In this document: positions 33,799 through 44,971 of the stretch, piece after piece
Numbering within the stretch: the first letter of the stretch is position 1
Layout: every line of letters starts with the position of its first letter
Source of the DNA: Shinisaurus crocodilurus
Taxonomy: Eukaryota > Chordata > Lepidosauria > Squamata > Shinisauridae
NCBI GenBank assembly: GCA_021292165.1
Contig: CM037878.1
Location: 197,097,118 to 197,161,117, forward strand
Direction: 5' to 3'
Length of the DNA: 64,000 bases
Notes under the pieces: generated by a model
Seen by the model: only the letters and a program-made list of their open reading frames with translations
What the model was told of the DNA's origin: nothing
Databases searched by the model: none
Program-made: the position numbers and the translations under genes

Positions 33799-34047
33799 CA
33801 GGAATACCTTGGACTGCAAGTAACTTGGTTTGAGAGCATTTTGCAAGACAAGCAAATTTTTAAATATTTATTTTTAAAAAATTGACTTGATATACAAGTG
33901 ACGTCCTGCAATACAAGTACTGTAGTACAGCTTAAATTAAAAATCTCTGTACAAATTTTTTGGGGGAATTTCATTTTGATATAAGAGTGTTTTGGATTAC
34001 AAGCACGTTTCCGGAACGAATTATGCTCTCAATCCAAGGCATGACTG
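33799..34047. mobile_element. Tigger/mariner-like MITE, copy 2
   Basis: 249 bp with TA on both sides (33797-33798, 34048-34049). It is inverted relative to copy 1: the CCGGAACGAATTATGC half lies on the right. Confidence 0.88.
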
Positions 34048-34309
34048 TACTAGCATTTCAGGCTTCTCCTTCCCCACGGTTTCTCATGGGCCATTCACAC
34101 AGGTTGCCGTGTTTCTATACCCGCCTGCATTCTAGGGATAATAATAAGCGTTGCTATCATCAGTAATCTCAAATTGACAAGAAGGCCTCAGTAAAGCTTT
34201 GGATTTAAATGTGTAAACAAATCAGAGGTTGGAGTGTTTTGAAGAGTTTTTAACAGGTGAACTGATTGTGTAAAAAAAGAAAAAGAAAAGGTATTTAGAA
34301 TCTCTAGAG

Positions 34310-34445
34310 CAGGGTTCTCCAACCTTGGGTCCCCAGATGTTGCTGACCTACCGCTCCCAGCATACCCAGCCAGCATGGCTAATGGCAAGGGATTCTGGGA
34401 ACTGTAGTCCAGCAACATCTGGGAACCCAAGGTTGGAGAGCCCTG
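34310..34445. mobile_element. foldback hAT MITE, 136 bp, perfect target duplication
   Basis: It starts CAGGGTTCTCCAACCTTGGG and ends with the inverted copy. Exact 8-bp duplications CTCTAGAG flank it (34302-34309, 34446-34453). It is the same length and closely similar to the copy at 24488. Confidence 0.94.
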
Positions 34446-34453
34446 CTCTAGAG

Positions 34454-36360
34454 CAAAGGAGAATTGTGCAAAGGGATGTGAGAGATGTGACTTGGGATAT
34501 GAGATGACGTTTCATTTCAATATACTTAAACACTACATTCAATATATCATTACTGCATAGTTGCTACCCTGAGCAGTCCAATTTATGTGCAGGTCACAAA
34601 ACTATGCTGCTAATTGCTATTGACTACTGTGACCTCTGTTGCAGACAAAGTAGCTGATCTTTCTGTTGACATTCCCTGCATGGAGCTGAGGAGAGATGTC
34701 ATTTTTGTTTCATTTTTTGTTTTGTGCTATTTCTACAAATGGTATTCATGTTCCACGTGAAACCAATTATTTGAGCAAATAAGTCATTTATCTCGCACAT
34801 TAATCTTATTCAAAATAAAAACAATCTTATGAATTTTCCATCCTATTATAGCTTCCAGGTAGGTCAACACCACACGGTTTGGCTTCTACATCATAGATTT
34901 TCTTGAGTTTACCATCATTCATTTTTGCTAATGGAAAAATCTTTCTCCCTAATGTGAAGATCCACAACCAATTTTATGCAAAGCTGCTGTTTGCCTCACC
35001 TGCTGTTATGGTTGCATCTCTGTATTATTTTCAAACTGAATGGCTTACAGCTATTTTAAATGCAAGAACAAAATGTGTGGTTTCCTAGCTGCATATGGAA
35101 CATAGCCAGCCCAGGTTAATATATATTGCTTTGCAAATTCTTTTCTCTTTCAACTGTGAACCACTAAAAGCAAGTATATTTCAGAATGGCAGATCTTTGG
35201 TTTGAGGCATTCTATAAGAATAGCAGCTACATAAATATTTCAGATGCCTAAATGAATAAATACCACAAATAAAAGGACAGAGTATAAATTAACAGCATTG
35301 TTTTATTTTACAACACATGCAGGTAATAAGTAGCTAAGGACAAAAGCAGCTGCATAGGTGAATACAGTTCTCAGTGTGTTTTGAGAAATTCTGTATCAAG
35401 GGGATATTTTAATAAAAAACAAATACAAGATGATACACTCTAAAAATACAAACACCCAATATTATGAACCATGTTAAACAAACACTACAGTATTTAGCCA
35501 CAATATACACAGCACATACAGCTTTAACTCTCAACATATAAACAACATTTAACACATGTTATAGGAAGTTGCATACAAAAATATACTATAACAGCCTCAA
35601 TACTTAAAGAATCAGACATGAAAAATATATCTTATAAAAAATGGAAAGAAGTAGTGCCAAGAAATCAACATTGCTATGCCATGAAAAGTTCTATATTTAT
35701 CCTTCTGTAATAATAATAAAGTACATATGAATATGTAAATAAGCCAAGACTTCATTATCTAAGGCCATATTTATGTATTGTCTGGAGTGGCCTGGTCACC
35801 ATGGTTTCATAGTTATTCCCATTCCACTCCTAGTAACATCTGCAAATGTCACCCATGTGGAGCCCATATGGACGACCATCTTACCTCACATCTGCACCTG
35901 ATGAGTGGTAAAAATTAAATGCTCTTTATCACTTGTCAGAATGATACAGACTTCTCTCCAGGGCAGTTTGGCTGTGTGTATGGGCAGCCTGCAGGGGCAG
36001 ATTTCATGTTATGTATCATGTTAATGGCACTTCCTGCTCTACAACCTGGCCTAAACACATGGGCAAAAATGGCAGATGCTACAGCAAATGGCATGGGAGC
36101 AAGCCTGGGAGAACCACAAACATATCACTCTGGGTAAGATATAAACAGGATCTATGGTAAGCATAAAAGGGGCAGCTGCCTCACGGTTTACTTTTAGTAA
36201 CTGGAAACATACTATTCTGTACAAAAATATAGAAGATGAACATGATGTACCGTGGTGAATTCCAAAATAATTTTAAATTCTGGTCAAATCTACTGAGAGA
36301 AATTAGCTTTGCATACTCTGCTACTCTCTGCGTTGTGGTAAGTACAATAACACAATACAT
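34454..36360. other. mostly single-copy, AT-rich sequence
   Basis: No gene recognised. 35280-35720 is strongly A-rich on the plus strand, with AATAAA-type words on both strands; it could be an old transcript end, but nothing coding supports that. Confidence 0.35.
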
Positions 36361-36512
36361 TATAGATTTCATAGATCATAGAGTTGGAAGGAGCCTACAA
36401 GGCTATCCAGTCCAATCCCCTGCTCAATGCAGGAAACTAGAGGAGGGGTCTCCCATCCAAGTAATAACCAGACCTGACCCTGCTTAGCTTTCCATACTCA
36501 GACAAGCTGAGC
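36361..36512 (-). mobile_element. 5S rRNA-derived SINE with CR1-like tail
   Basis: On the minus strand the 5' part matches 5S rRNA: on the plus strand GGTCTCCCATCCAAGTAATA then ACCAGACCTGACCCTGCTTA (about 36448-36487) is the reverse complement of the internal promoter region of 5S rRNA with a few changes. The 3' part reads GGGGATTGGACTGGATAGCC then CCTTCCAACTCTATGATCTA, a CR1/L3-style LINE tail ending in short repeats. A 5S head on a LINE tail is the structure of SINE3-type elements. The copy is shortened at its 5' end and cannot be a 5S rRNA gene. Confidence 0.75.
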
Positions 36513-36587
36513 CAGCATAAGCCACAGGCCTGTCATTAGTAAGTACTAATTTGATTGTCACAAATCTCACCTTCAATAGCAGTCTGT

Positions 36588-37345
36588 GTCGGGCTTAGCC
36601 CAAGCACCACTATGTGCCTTATGGCTTTGGAGCCAGAGTCTGATTTTGAGTTACAGCTGGCTGATTCAGAACCCAGTCCAGTTGTGGGAAGCTCGGGACT
36701 TGGAACTTAGCTCTGCCCAGCTTCCCATCTGTTTGTAGCCTGAAGGAGGATGATACACCCTATCAGCCACAGCTGCAAGATGTGGGCTTGAGGGAGGCCT
36801 CTGATTTACAGCCTGGGATTTTGAGAACTGAACAGGAGGAAGATTCCACAGGGAAGGGACTTTTGAAGTGTCACCCAGGTTCAGGCACCAACTCAAGAGG
36901 GCAGAACAGAGATGCACTCTTAGACATATTGCTCACTTATGGTCCAGATTCACCTGACAGGGTAGATCATCAGAAGGGGAGCTTTAGCAGCCCCTCCCCT
37001 GTATCTAAGCCACTGCAGAGGCTGAAGAGCCTTTGCTGACAACATCTTAATTACCCAAAATACTTTCTTGCCTGGACTTTTCATGCATCTTGAACTTTTG
37101 CCTGCCTTGAATCCTGTACCATTGTGATCCTGAATTGAAATCTATTGCTGGACTGGAACTCTGACTCTGTGTGGATTATAGCCTTGGAACTTTCTCTTGA
37201 GCAAAGTAACATGTCGATAGAATTTGTCTAGGCTATTTGATTTATTAGGGGGGGTGTCTACAAACACTGTAAGCTTTGCTGCAAGCTCTGGAAAATTGGA
37301 CTGTGTTAACCTGATCTGCTACAATAAAGAGGTTCACTGCATAGA
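36588..37345 (+). mobile_element. LTR-like segment A (candidate)
   Basis: It begins TGTGTCGGGCTTAGCCCAAG and ends in a 134-bp block (37212-37345) with AATAAAGAGGTTCAC. That block recurs at 38032-38165. An AATAAA close to the end and a TGT start fit an LTR, but a terminal CA and target duplication were not identified. Confidence 0.45.
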
Positions 37346-37349
37346 AGAA

Positions 37350-37466
37350 CCATCATATTTTATTCTGTTGTCTTTTATAGTTTATATTGTATTTTATTCT
37401 TTTAGTTGTTGTAATCTACCCAGAGAACGTCTGTTATTGGGTAGATTGAAAATAAATAAAAATATG
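37350..37466 (+). mobile_element. L2-type LINE 3' end
   Basis: TAATCTACCCAGAGAACGTC then TATTGGGTAGATTGAAAATA and an AAATAAA tail match the L2 3' terminus seen at 42953. Confidence 0.72.
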
Positions 37467-37673
37467 CCATTTCCCTAAGGAAAATTACCCCACCCTGAAG
37501 CTGCTTTTAATCCTGTTCTGAAAAACACACATTTGTGGTAAGGATTGCTGAGCAAAGGCATATAAAGTACTCAGATGAAATCCTCACAACAATACCACCC
37601 TCTGTAGTGAATACCCTTTCGAATCTCACCACTGATTTTAACCCAGTGGGAAGGGTTTTCTGATTTAAAGATA

Positions 37674-37927
37674 CAGTAATACCGTGGATTGCAAATAACT
37701 TGGTTTGAGAGCGTTTTGCAAGACAAACAAATTTTTAAATATTTAGTTAATTTTTTTTTTACTTGATATACAAGCAAGCGACGTCTTGCAATACAAGTAC
37801 TGTAGTGCGGCTTAAATTAAAAATCTCTGTACAAATTTTTTTGGGGGATTTCATTTTTATATAAGAGTGTTTTGGATTACAAGCACGTTTCCGGAACGAA
37901 TTATGCTCTCAATCCAAGGCGTGACTG
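37674..37927. mobile_element. Tigger/mariner-like MITE, copy 3
   Basis: 254 bp, TA duplications at 37672-37673 and 37928-37929, same orientation as copy 2. It lies between the two LTR-like direct repeats. Confidence 0.9.
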
Positions 37928-38031
37928 TATGTTCTAATTTCACTTGCTTATCTTCTCCTTTATCTTCCTCTGCCAACAAGCAGGTCTGGTAAAATCACCC
38001 AGAAGCTGCGATAGGCATTAGGCATGAAACA

Positions 38032-38190
38032 GACATGCCGACAGAATTTGCCTAGGCTATTTGATGGGGGGGGGGGGGTTTCTACAAACACTGTACGCTT
38101 TGCTGCAAGCTCTGGAAAATTGGACTGTGTAACCTGATCTGCTACAATAAAGAGGTTCACAGCATTTTGTGTTCTGTGTCAGGTGGCCAG
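38032..38190 (+). mobile_element. LTR-like segment B, partial copy of the end of segment A
   Basis: 134 bp repeat 37212-37345 at about 90% identity, including CTGCAAGCTCTGGAAAATTG and AATAAAGAGGTTCAC. It continues with TTTTGTGTTCTGTGTCA, which could be the true LTR end, absent from copy A. A G run of 12 lies near 38066. Confidence 0.6.
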
Positions 38191-38289
38191 AGTGTAACAA
38201 AAAGTTGCGCTTGATAGTGTTGGTATTAACCCTTTTCCCTGTTGTAAAACTCCTTTCCCCTTGGTCAGCCAAAGTCTAAGTCTGTATAG

Positions 38290-38605
38290 CAGGGTTTACC
38301 ACCCTTTTTGGACCCATGGACACATTTGGAAATTTGAGAAACTGGTGTGGGCAGCACCACAAAATACATAATCAGTGGATCGCCCCTTGGGCATCTACCT
38401 GTCCCATCTATGGATATTAGGCTGCATCTTATTCAACAAATGGATACTTATTTGGATATTTGGTCCACTTTTGTTGAAACCTATGTATAATTGCTAGAAA
38501 GTTGTATGCATTCATACAAATCCATGTATGTATATTTAAATAAAACCCTGAAAAAATAAATTAATTTTTTTCAGGAGCCCACGAGCACCATGGTGAGGAC
38601 CCCTG
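38290..38605. mobile_element. non-autonomous hAT element, 316 bp
   Basis: The left end CAGGGTTTACCACCCTTTTT and the right end, reverse-complemented CAGGGGTCCTCACCATGGTG, are inverted. The flanks CTGTATAG (38282-38289) and CTGTGTAC (38606-38613) agree at six of eight bases. It has an AT-rich core without coding capacity. Confidence 0.68.
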
Positions 38606-38679
38606 CTGTGTACCTTTTTGAAGGCTTCCTTGTTTGTGGTTTTACAGCAGGCTTTTAAGTAAGCATGGAGTAATATTAA

Positions 38680-38812
38680 GTTTGATGGGTAGTATCCAAT
38701 GTTGGTGGTGCTATGCAAAGTAGACCCATTGACATGAGTGAGAGTTAAGTTAGTCACAACTGTTAACTCCTATTCATTTCAATGGATCTACTCTAGGACT
38801 GTTGCAAAAATG
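38680..38812. repeat. interspersed foldback-like repeat
   Basis: GTAGTATCCAATGTTGGTGG with inner words TAGACCCATTGACATG and CAATGGATCTACTCTAGGAC facing each other. It recalls the TIR element at 57711, whose ends also read AGTATCCAAC. Confidence 0.5.
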
Positions 38813-38869
38813 CTCTGAGTCCTCTCCCTAGAGAACCCAATTGCTCAGAGAAAGGGAAGCAGCACAACC

Positions 38870-39250
38870 CAGCAGTGAGTTTTTCAAAGGTTTATTTCTG
38901 TACAGAGGGGCCAGTAGGGGCGCGTGCCCAAATCAGAGCTGGACAAGGATCAATGGGGCAGGCAAGCATTTTTATACATTTTACAATCATGGGTGGGTCT
39001 ACTTTCAGCAAATCAGATGCATTCACTAAGCCATGCCAACCAGTCAGATACAGTTCCCCGTATATGACAACAACCAATCAGATGCGTTTCTCTGAATATG
39101 GCAAGGGCCACCTGGCCATCTTCTTGGCTAAGCTGTGGTTTCTCATGACCTCTTAGGTCACCTAAGATATCAGGCCTGCTACTCTTGGTACATCTTATCA
39201 ATCAAAGGGACTCTTCTCTCGCTTGTATTTTGGGATTTGGCACCCAGAAA
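38870..39250 (-). mobile_element. LTR candidate, minus strand
   Basis: Reading the minus strand, three ~33-bp direct repeats carrying ATCTGATTGGTT-like words (CCAAT-type; plus strand 39005-39095) precede a TATA box (plus strand TTTTTATACATTTT, about 38970-38983). An AATAAA signal follows about 80 bp later (plus strand GGTTTATTTCTG, about 38889). Enhancer repeats, TATA and AATAAA in this order indicate an LTR. Ends and target duplications are unresolved and no viral or retrotransposon gene was seen next to it. Confidence 0.45.
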
Positions 39251-40179
39251 TAGGCTTCTTGAGACTAGATAACAGCTAAGGCGAAAATATGGCGGCCAAG
39301 CATACAATTCAGAACAAAGAATACAATACAATCAAAGCAGACCCTCAAGGTTCTCTGTCTGGAACAACAAAAGCAGATAAACAAAGCAGGTGCAGTGGAA
39401 GATGGTATGCAGCCAGAATCTAGGTCAATTAACGGGGGTGCAACAGAGTTCATGGGGCTTCTGGACTTTTACTTTTAACGAGTGCCTATGGACAGCAAGG
39501 TGGTCTTTCAAAGATCTTAGGGGTCTCTAGTCTGTGTGTGGACTGTTCTTTAATGTCACTCTTGCTGGCCAGGAAATGCTGGGTCTTGCAGGACCTTTCT
39601 GTCTGTCTAAACATGCATGGATTGGGTCTTCTGTGCAGCCTTTTAACTCAGACTTCTGTCATGCCAGGTCACACTGATCTTTTGGGGTTTCAGACTTGAA
39701 ACTGGGACCCTTTCTGCAAGGCAGGTGAATCTGGGAACCCTTGTATGTCAGACAGGTACTCTGTTACTCTTTTATGTGGTCTATGTGAATGGACAATGCC
39801 TTTCTCACCTGGGGTCTCCTAGGTGTTTTGGCCTGACTGCGTCATTATTACTATTATTATTATGGATTTTAAGAATCCATTCTGTGTCTTGTTTACAACT
39901 AGCAGACAAACCATGAAAGGCCTATTGTTCTTCTCCAAGGCTTCTTCAGGGATACTTGAAGGGAGACATTCCTTTGGGGAACATAGTCTGGGCGTGTGAC
40001 CAACTGATAGCACTTTTGCAGGCATCCGGCCAAGAGTGTGTGGAGCAGTAGAATTGTTCATTTTAAATGCATGCTATGTACCTGGGCCTGGTTAAGACAC
40101 GTGAAAGGCAGGAGCTCTCTCTACATGCCCTGGGCCTATTTCTCCAACAGGACTAACACTGGATACTACCCTATGTTTT
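39251..40179. other. unassigned sequence, possibly further retroelement DNA
   Basis: No coding domain recognised. GC content is higher than in the neighbours up to about 39720, so part may belong to the adjoining LTR candidate. A (TTA)n run lies at about 39844-39863. Confidence 0.35.
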
Positions 40180-40282
40180 ATGCATGCATTTATTTGGGAT
40201 TATTGCTCTTATTATATATTTTTTCTCGGCAGTCAGCTTGAGCTTTGGGAAGAGGTAGATAGAAATTGAAATAAATAACTGG
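40180..40282 (+). mobile_element. L2-type LINE 3' end (short)
   Basis: CAGTCAGCTTGAGCTTTGGG then AAGAGGTAGATAGAAATTGA and AAATAAATAA form a diverged L2-style tail. Confidence 0.55.
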
Positions 40283-40862
40283 ACAAATACAGTGTAGGTT
40301 CACTAGATAAGAAGTGAAGTTGCCTATCCTCTGTGGCATGGTTCCTATAGCACCCTGCACCTGTTTCCAAGAGAGACTTGCTATACTGGTGCAAGAAGAA
40401 AGACACCTTGAGCCATGGAAAGGCAGAGTACAAATAATTTAAATGTGGGAACCATGCTATGTGGGGATAGAAGGGGGAGTCATGCTGGCGTAGGGACCAG
40501 AGAAAGGCTATTGAGAGAAGGTGTCACTGAATCAAGTGATGAAGCACACTCAGTAATATATTAGAGTGCATTCAGATAACACAGTGCTACATAGTAGCTG
40601 CTTTTAAGCTTATTGCATGGTAGCATGATGCATCCACTGTGTGTGATCTGTAGTAACTGGCTTGTACTTTCTACTTCTCCAGAATATGCCACCACCATCA
40701 GGGGTCAAATTCACTTAGCACATAGCGGTGGCAGGTTTTGGGGGGTGGGGAGAGGGGATAGCCATCTTCCAGCTGTGGGAAACATGGTATAGCTGGAACT
40801 GATTGTGCAGCTTGTGGTATAGGAAGAATGACATTCTGAAAAATGAGATTGCAGTTTAAAAG

Positions 40863-40891
40863 CTGTGTGTGTGTGTGTGCATGCGCGTGCG
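40863..40891. repeat. alternating purine-pyrimidine tract (GT)n(GC)n
   Basis: TGTGTGTGTGTGTGTGCATG then CGCGTGCGC alternate with almost no breaks, a pattern with Z-DNA potential. Confidence 0.85.
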
Positions 40892-42050
40892 CTAATTAAA
40901 AACATATGTCAGCAGCGGAGTATCAAGGAGATTCTTATTTAACAAATCATCAACATATTGTTTGGCATGTTGGGCCTTACTGCTATATTATTAAAAAAAA
41001 AGATAATCACAATTTAAAAAAATATTAATGGACAAAAAAGCCATGTTTGGAAGGAAAAAAATACAAAATCCTCTAAAACAGTTCCTTAAAATATGTATGT
41101 GTATTGTTCAAAACTACCTGTAATAAATACTGCAGAAAACCCCAACTGCTGAACACTGTGCGGTGCTGATCTCCAGTTTCCCACTTAATTTCCAAAACCT
41201 GCTCCTAGTGAGCTGGCTCCAGGCTAAGGGATGGGTAGGGGCAGAAAATGGAAGGGGGGCACAAAAAATAAGGGCAAGAGATGGACAGACAGGTACCTGC
41301 AAGGTGGTGGGGTGTGGGCTGAAGCTGCTGGAAGCAATGAGGAAGAATACAAGAAAAAGCAGAAACCGAGAAGGTGGAAAAGGAGAGAGATGTTGGTTTC
41401 ATATGTTGACACTAGTTGTATCTTTTCATTTCCTGTTCGGAGGGGAGAGTGATAACAAAAGTGATGGGCAGGCCCAGACCTACTCTGGAAAAGGGCTGGG
41501 TCAGCACAGAACCTATTTGGCAGGGCTGGCATCAGAGGGAGGCATTATTGGGCATCTGCCGAGGCCTACACCCTGAACGACCTTCAGAGTCTCCAGGCCC
41601 CGCTGCTGCTGCTCCTCCTCCTTGGCTGCCTTTTTTATAGCAATACATTCCAATGCATTCCCGTCTTGCACCTTGCTTAAGTGGAAGCCATTTAGATAAC
41701 TGATTAATAGTCAGTAATTACACTCTGTAGTTCTTGGATGTAAAGAGGGTGAAGTGTAATATATGCATACTTTTGTTTATGCTTTTTTATCTTTCCGTGG
41801 CAGGTTCATCTTGACAGTGCTCCGTGAGCAATCAGGGCTGGTTATATAGTATCTGGTTATCTTTCACTTTTCCTCCTTGCTGAGTTGCGATTTTGTGCAA
41901 TAAATTGAATTTATATGTATATGAGCATAATGCAGAGGCTTTAGAAGAGATCTTCACACTTGCTTGAAATGGCTGACAAACCTAAATTACAGAAACATTG
42001 TCAATTACCAAACATCCTCCAAACTTGCTTCATCTTGCAACAACACAGGC
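40892..42050. other. unassigned sequence
   Basis: Open frames on both strands at 41163-41576 have no recognisable domain. 41520-41640 shares a GC-rich phrase with 25590-25660 and is probably an interspersed repeat of unknown family. Confidence 0.4.
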
Positions 42051-42057
42051 TATTTAG

Positions 42058-42185
42058 GCTGCAATCCTACAAGCTTACAGGGATGTAAATGTCATTGAAC
42101 TCAGTGCAGCTTACTTCTGAGTAGGCATATATAGATTTAGTCAGGTAGTACCTTCACATTAACTTGTTCAGTGAATTCTGTATAG
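42058..42185. repeat. interspersed repeat related to that at 16780
   Basis: It opens GGCTGCAATCCTACAAGCTT and contains TTGAACTCAGTGCAGCTTAC then TTCTGAGTAGGCATATA. The order matches the repeat at 16780-16872. Confidence 0.6.
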
Positions 42186-42390
42186 GATTGCTTTCTTAAG
42201 TAATTTGCCTTACTTGGCAAATTATGAGGCATGTAAATGTCAACCTATTGCCTTATATAAAAGCATGGCATGTTGTCCGATAGCTCTGATGATAGGTATC
42301 CAACAGTTTCAAAGCAACTGCCTCAGAAATGCCTTAAATTTCTCAGGGACTTATTTCCTTGGTCACTGGAGACTTATGTTTTATTATTTA

Positions 42391-42412
42391 CACACACACA
42401 CACACATATATC
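42391..42412. repeat. (CA)n microsatellite
   Basis: CA units followed by TATATCTATAT. Confidence 0.9.
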
Positions 42413-42589
42413 TATATGCTGAACATAGATGGGGATTCACAGCATTAATACTCCAGCAGATTTCTGCTCCCCCATTAGGTTTCAAGTGGGAGGGCCTGAC
42501 ACACTAAAGATGCTTCCAGAGCTTCAGCACAGCTTTCTGACTCCTAGTCAGATCTTGCCTGGGTCTCTTTGAGCCATAGCATAGCCTCT

Positions 42590-43032
42590 CCTGACCTGAA
42601 TCTACCCGGACACTACAACATCCGAGGCTTTCCTCTGAGTGCCTCTTCTGAGGGAGGCTCGGAAGGTGGCAACAAGGGAGAGGGCCTTCTCAGTGGTGGC
42701 TCCCAAATTACGGAATGCTCTGCAGGCATTATGGAATGCCTGGCGCCAACACTGTCATCTTTTCAGCACCAGGTTAAGACTGTCCTCTACTCACAGGCAT
42801 TTGATAGTATATGATGGGGCATTTATGTCAGTTGCTTCTATCAGGTCCACTGCAGTATCTTATTTTAACTGTTGTTTAAATTGTTTTAAATTTTGTATGC
42901 TAGAATTTTATATTACATTTTTATTATCTTGTATTGTGGTGTGTATTTTTGTGAACCGCCCAGAGAGCTTTGGCTATTGGGTGGTGTAGGAATGAATGAA
43001 TGAATGAATGAATAAATAAATAAATAAATAAA
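42590..43032 (+). mobile_element. L2-type LINE 3' portion with (GAAT)n(AAAT)n tail
   Basis: It comprises the end of ORF2 (see the pseudogene entry), an AT-rich 3' UTR and the terminal phrase GAACCGCCCAGAGAGCTTTG then GCTATTGGGTGGTGTAGGAA. Tandem GAAT and AAAT units close it (42993-43031). This is the best L2-type tail in the window. Confidence 0.85.
42640..42840 (+). pseudogene. L2-type ORF2 C-terminus
   Basis: The plus-strand frame reads TRERAFSVVAPKLRNALQ, close to the conserved end of L2/CR1 reverse transcriptase proteins (RAFSVxAPxLWNxLP). The usual tryptophan before NAL is arginine here. A few residues on, the HLFSTRLRLS segment corresponds to the FKxxLKT-type end but has drifted. A fragment of about 60 codons, non-functional. 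Confidence 0.8.
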
Positions 43033-44390
43033 AGCAGAAATGGTAGTGAAGTGTACACACAGTCGGAGGTATTCTGAGCATTTTTCTTACAGGTGCTCAC
43101 CTGGATGAATATGCAAGAGAGTTGTAAAGTGACTGCCTTGACTGATTTACTGGGTGTTCAGCTGTAGTAAAACATTTAAGACACCTCTTGCTGTGCACCA
43201 GCTTCCCCCTAGTGCTGTAGCTGTCTACTATTGCAGCCATTATTAGTATTATACTATTAGGGAAAGCTTTTGGCAATCTCACTTGAAGGTATAAGATGAC
43301 ACTATTTAAAGAATAAAATATATAGGGTTTTTTTTTTATCATGCATTTAGAAATAATCTTGGCTTGGATTCGAATGAAGTTGCTGTTAGTATTTACAGAC
43401 AGAAAACATCCCATTGCGTATTTGATTGATAATGTTAGTTTGAGGCTAATAGCTTCATGGCATTACGTTTCTAGCTGAGTCATTTATATTCAGAATGTAG
43501 GAAGCAACACAGCCCATCTTGACTTCACAAGCCAAATTACATTTTGCCTCGGCACAGGGTCTTTTGCATGAGTTTGAGATATGAGTGCTTATTATAAATA
43601 CACAAGCAGTGCTGTGCAACTGTGAGTAATCATTTTCCAGATGAGCATCCTGGCCATGCTGTTGAGCTCAATATGTGGGCCAGCTTTCTTAAAGGCTCCG
43701 TTTAATGCACCAGTATCCAAACTCAAAGGCATGACATCCTGGTAGAACATAGAGAAGATATACTACACAGAAGCTTACAAAATCTAAGCTTTTGTACACC
43801 ACATCATAAGTTGATGGGGATCACTGGCAATGGGCAGAGCCAAATTCTTTTAGATCTGAATAATCTTTAGCCTTAAGACAGTTGAAAGCTCATGCAATCC
43901 TCCTTTGCCTTGTTCAAGTATTATTTCTCAGTACTCAAGCAAGCTCAAGGGATGGTAGACTTTTCTTCTTTTTTTTTTAGCGTTTGGGGAAAAGAAAAAT
44001 GAGCTACAGCTGCAATAACCTGAAAGTCGAAATCACATAATATCTGAGAAATACAAGAAAAAGCTCATAACATGCACTGTTGAATGATGCCTTTTATAAG
44101 GAGTACTAGAATAAGTACAATGAGTGAACTATAGCTAAAGCTGTTGTGGGACAGGCTCACACACAAAGACTCAAGCCACTGATCCTCAGTCCAGGCTCAG
44201 TTCATGGTGTTTGCAACTACGATCTGTCTCAGGGTGCTCGCTATGTGAACCTCTGATAGTGCAGTTGCTTTCTGGCCCCGCGCCTTAGTGCAGCAGTGGA
44301 GGTATGAGACAAGAATCCATATTCGGTGCCCTCTAGCAAGACTGATGGGGCCAGTCAAGGGGCTTGAGCCTGATCACATGTCTTGACTCT
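43033..44390. other. single-copy sequence, possible conserved noncoding DNA at 43500-43700
   Basis: No gene or repeat family recognised. The segment at 43500-43700 is repeat-free and contains ATGAGTTTGAGATATGAGTG and ATCATTTTCCAGATGAGCAT; it is a weak candidate for conserved noncoding DNA. Not testable here. Confidence 0.3.
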
Positions 44391-44395
44391 GGGAT

Positions 44396-44612
44396 AGAGA
44401 CCATGTCCCTAGCTCACAGGCAGAACGCATGCTTTGCATGCAGAAGGTCCCAGATTCAATCCCTAGCATTTCCATGTTGGGCTAGGAAAGACTCCTGCCT
44501 TAAACCCTGGAGAGCCGCTGCCAGCCAGGGTAGGCAACACTGAACTAGATGGACTGATGATCTTAATTGGCTAAAGGCAGCTTCCTGCGTTCCTCTTTTA
44601 TGACCCCCCCAC
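44396..44612 (+). mobile_element. tRNA-derived SINE (tRNA-Ala-like head)
   Basis: The head carries a tRNA-like anticodon arm, ATGCTTTGCATGCAGAAGG (TGC in the loop), and a B box GATTCAATCCC (about 44453-44463). The A box is degraded. The body continues ACCCTGGAGAGCCGCTGCCA and the tail reads TAAAGGCAGCTTCCTGCGTT, a pattern I recall from squamate interspersed repeats. It is too long and altered to be a tRNA gene. Confidence 0.75.
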
Positions 44613-44971
44613 CCCGTATTTGGCACCATAGCTCTATGTGTTTACTTCTGGTTGAATAGGAGAAGATGCAGAATGAATGCAAAATGTTCAGAGTATACTC
44701 CATCACAAAACTTTCCAAGTTTAATTCTCTATTCCTTCTATAGCTAAGTATTCTGTCTCTATGCTGCAGCTATGTCTCTATCCTATTATTAGTGCTTAAA
44801 TGTAAACCTAAATATATCCAGTGCCAGCTTGAATGCTGCCAACCCATGTCTGTCTCATGACCTAGTATTATGTAGGTTCATCCTTCCTCTGTCATGTTTT
44901 TAGACAACAGGTGTTCGCTCCTCTTCCTGAGATCCCCTTTGAGAGGGTCTGCTGTTCAATATGTATATGAG

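Noticed and set aside
35280..35720. 3' UTR of a minus-strand gene
   Set aside because: Only A-rich composition and AATAAA words support it; no coding sequence follows.
36440..36512. 5S rRNA gene
   Set aside because: Incomplete, mutated and joined to a LINE tail; it is a SINE head.
41163..41576. 137-codon frame and overlapping opposite-strand frames
   Set aside because: Low-complexity, purine-rich composition explains openness on both strands.
44396..44480. tRNA-Ala gene
   Set aside because: The anticodon arm and B box are tRNA-like, but the A box is degraded and the sequence continues into a SINE body.
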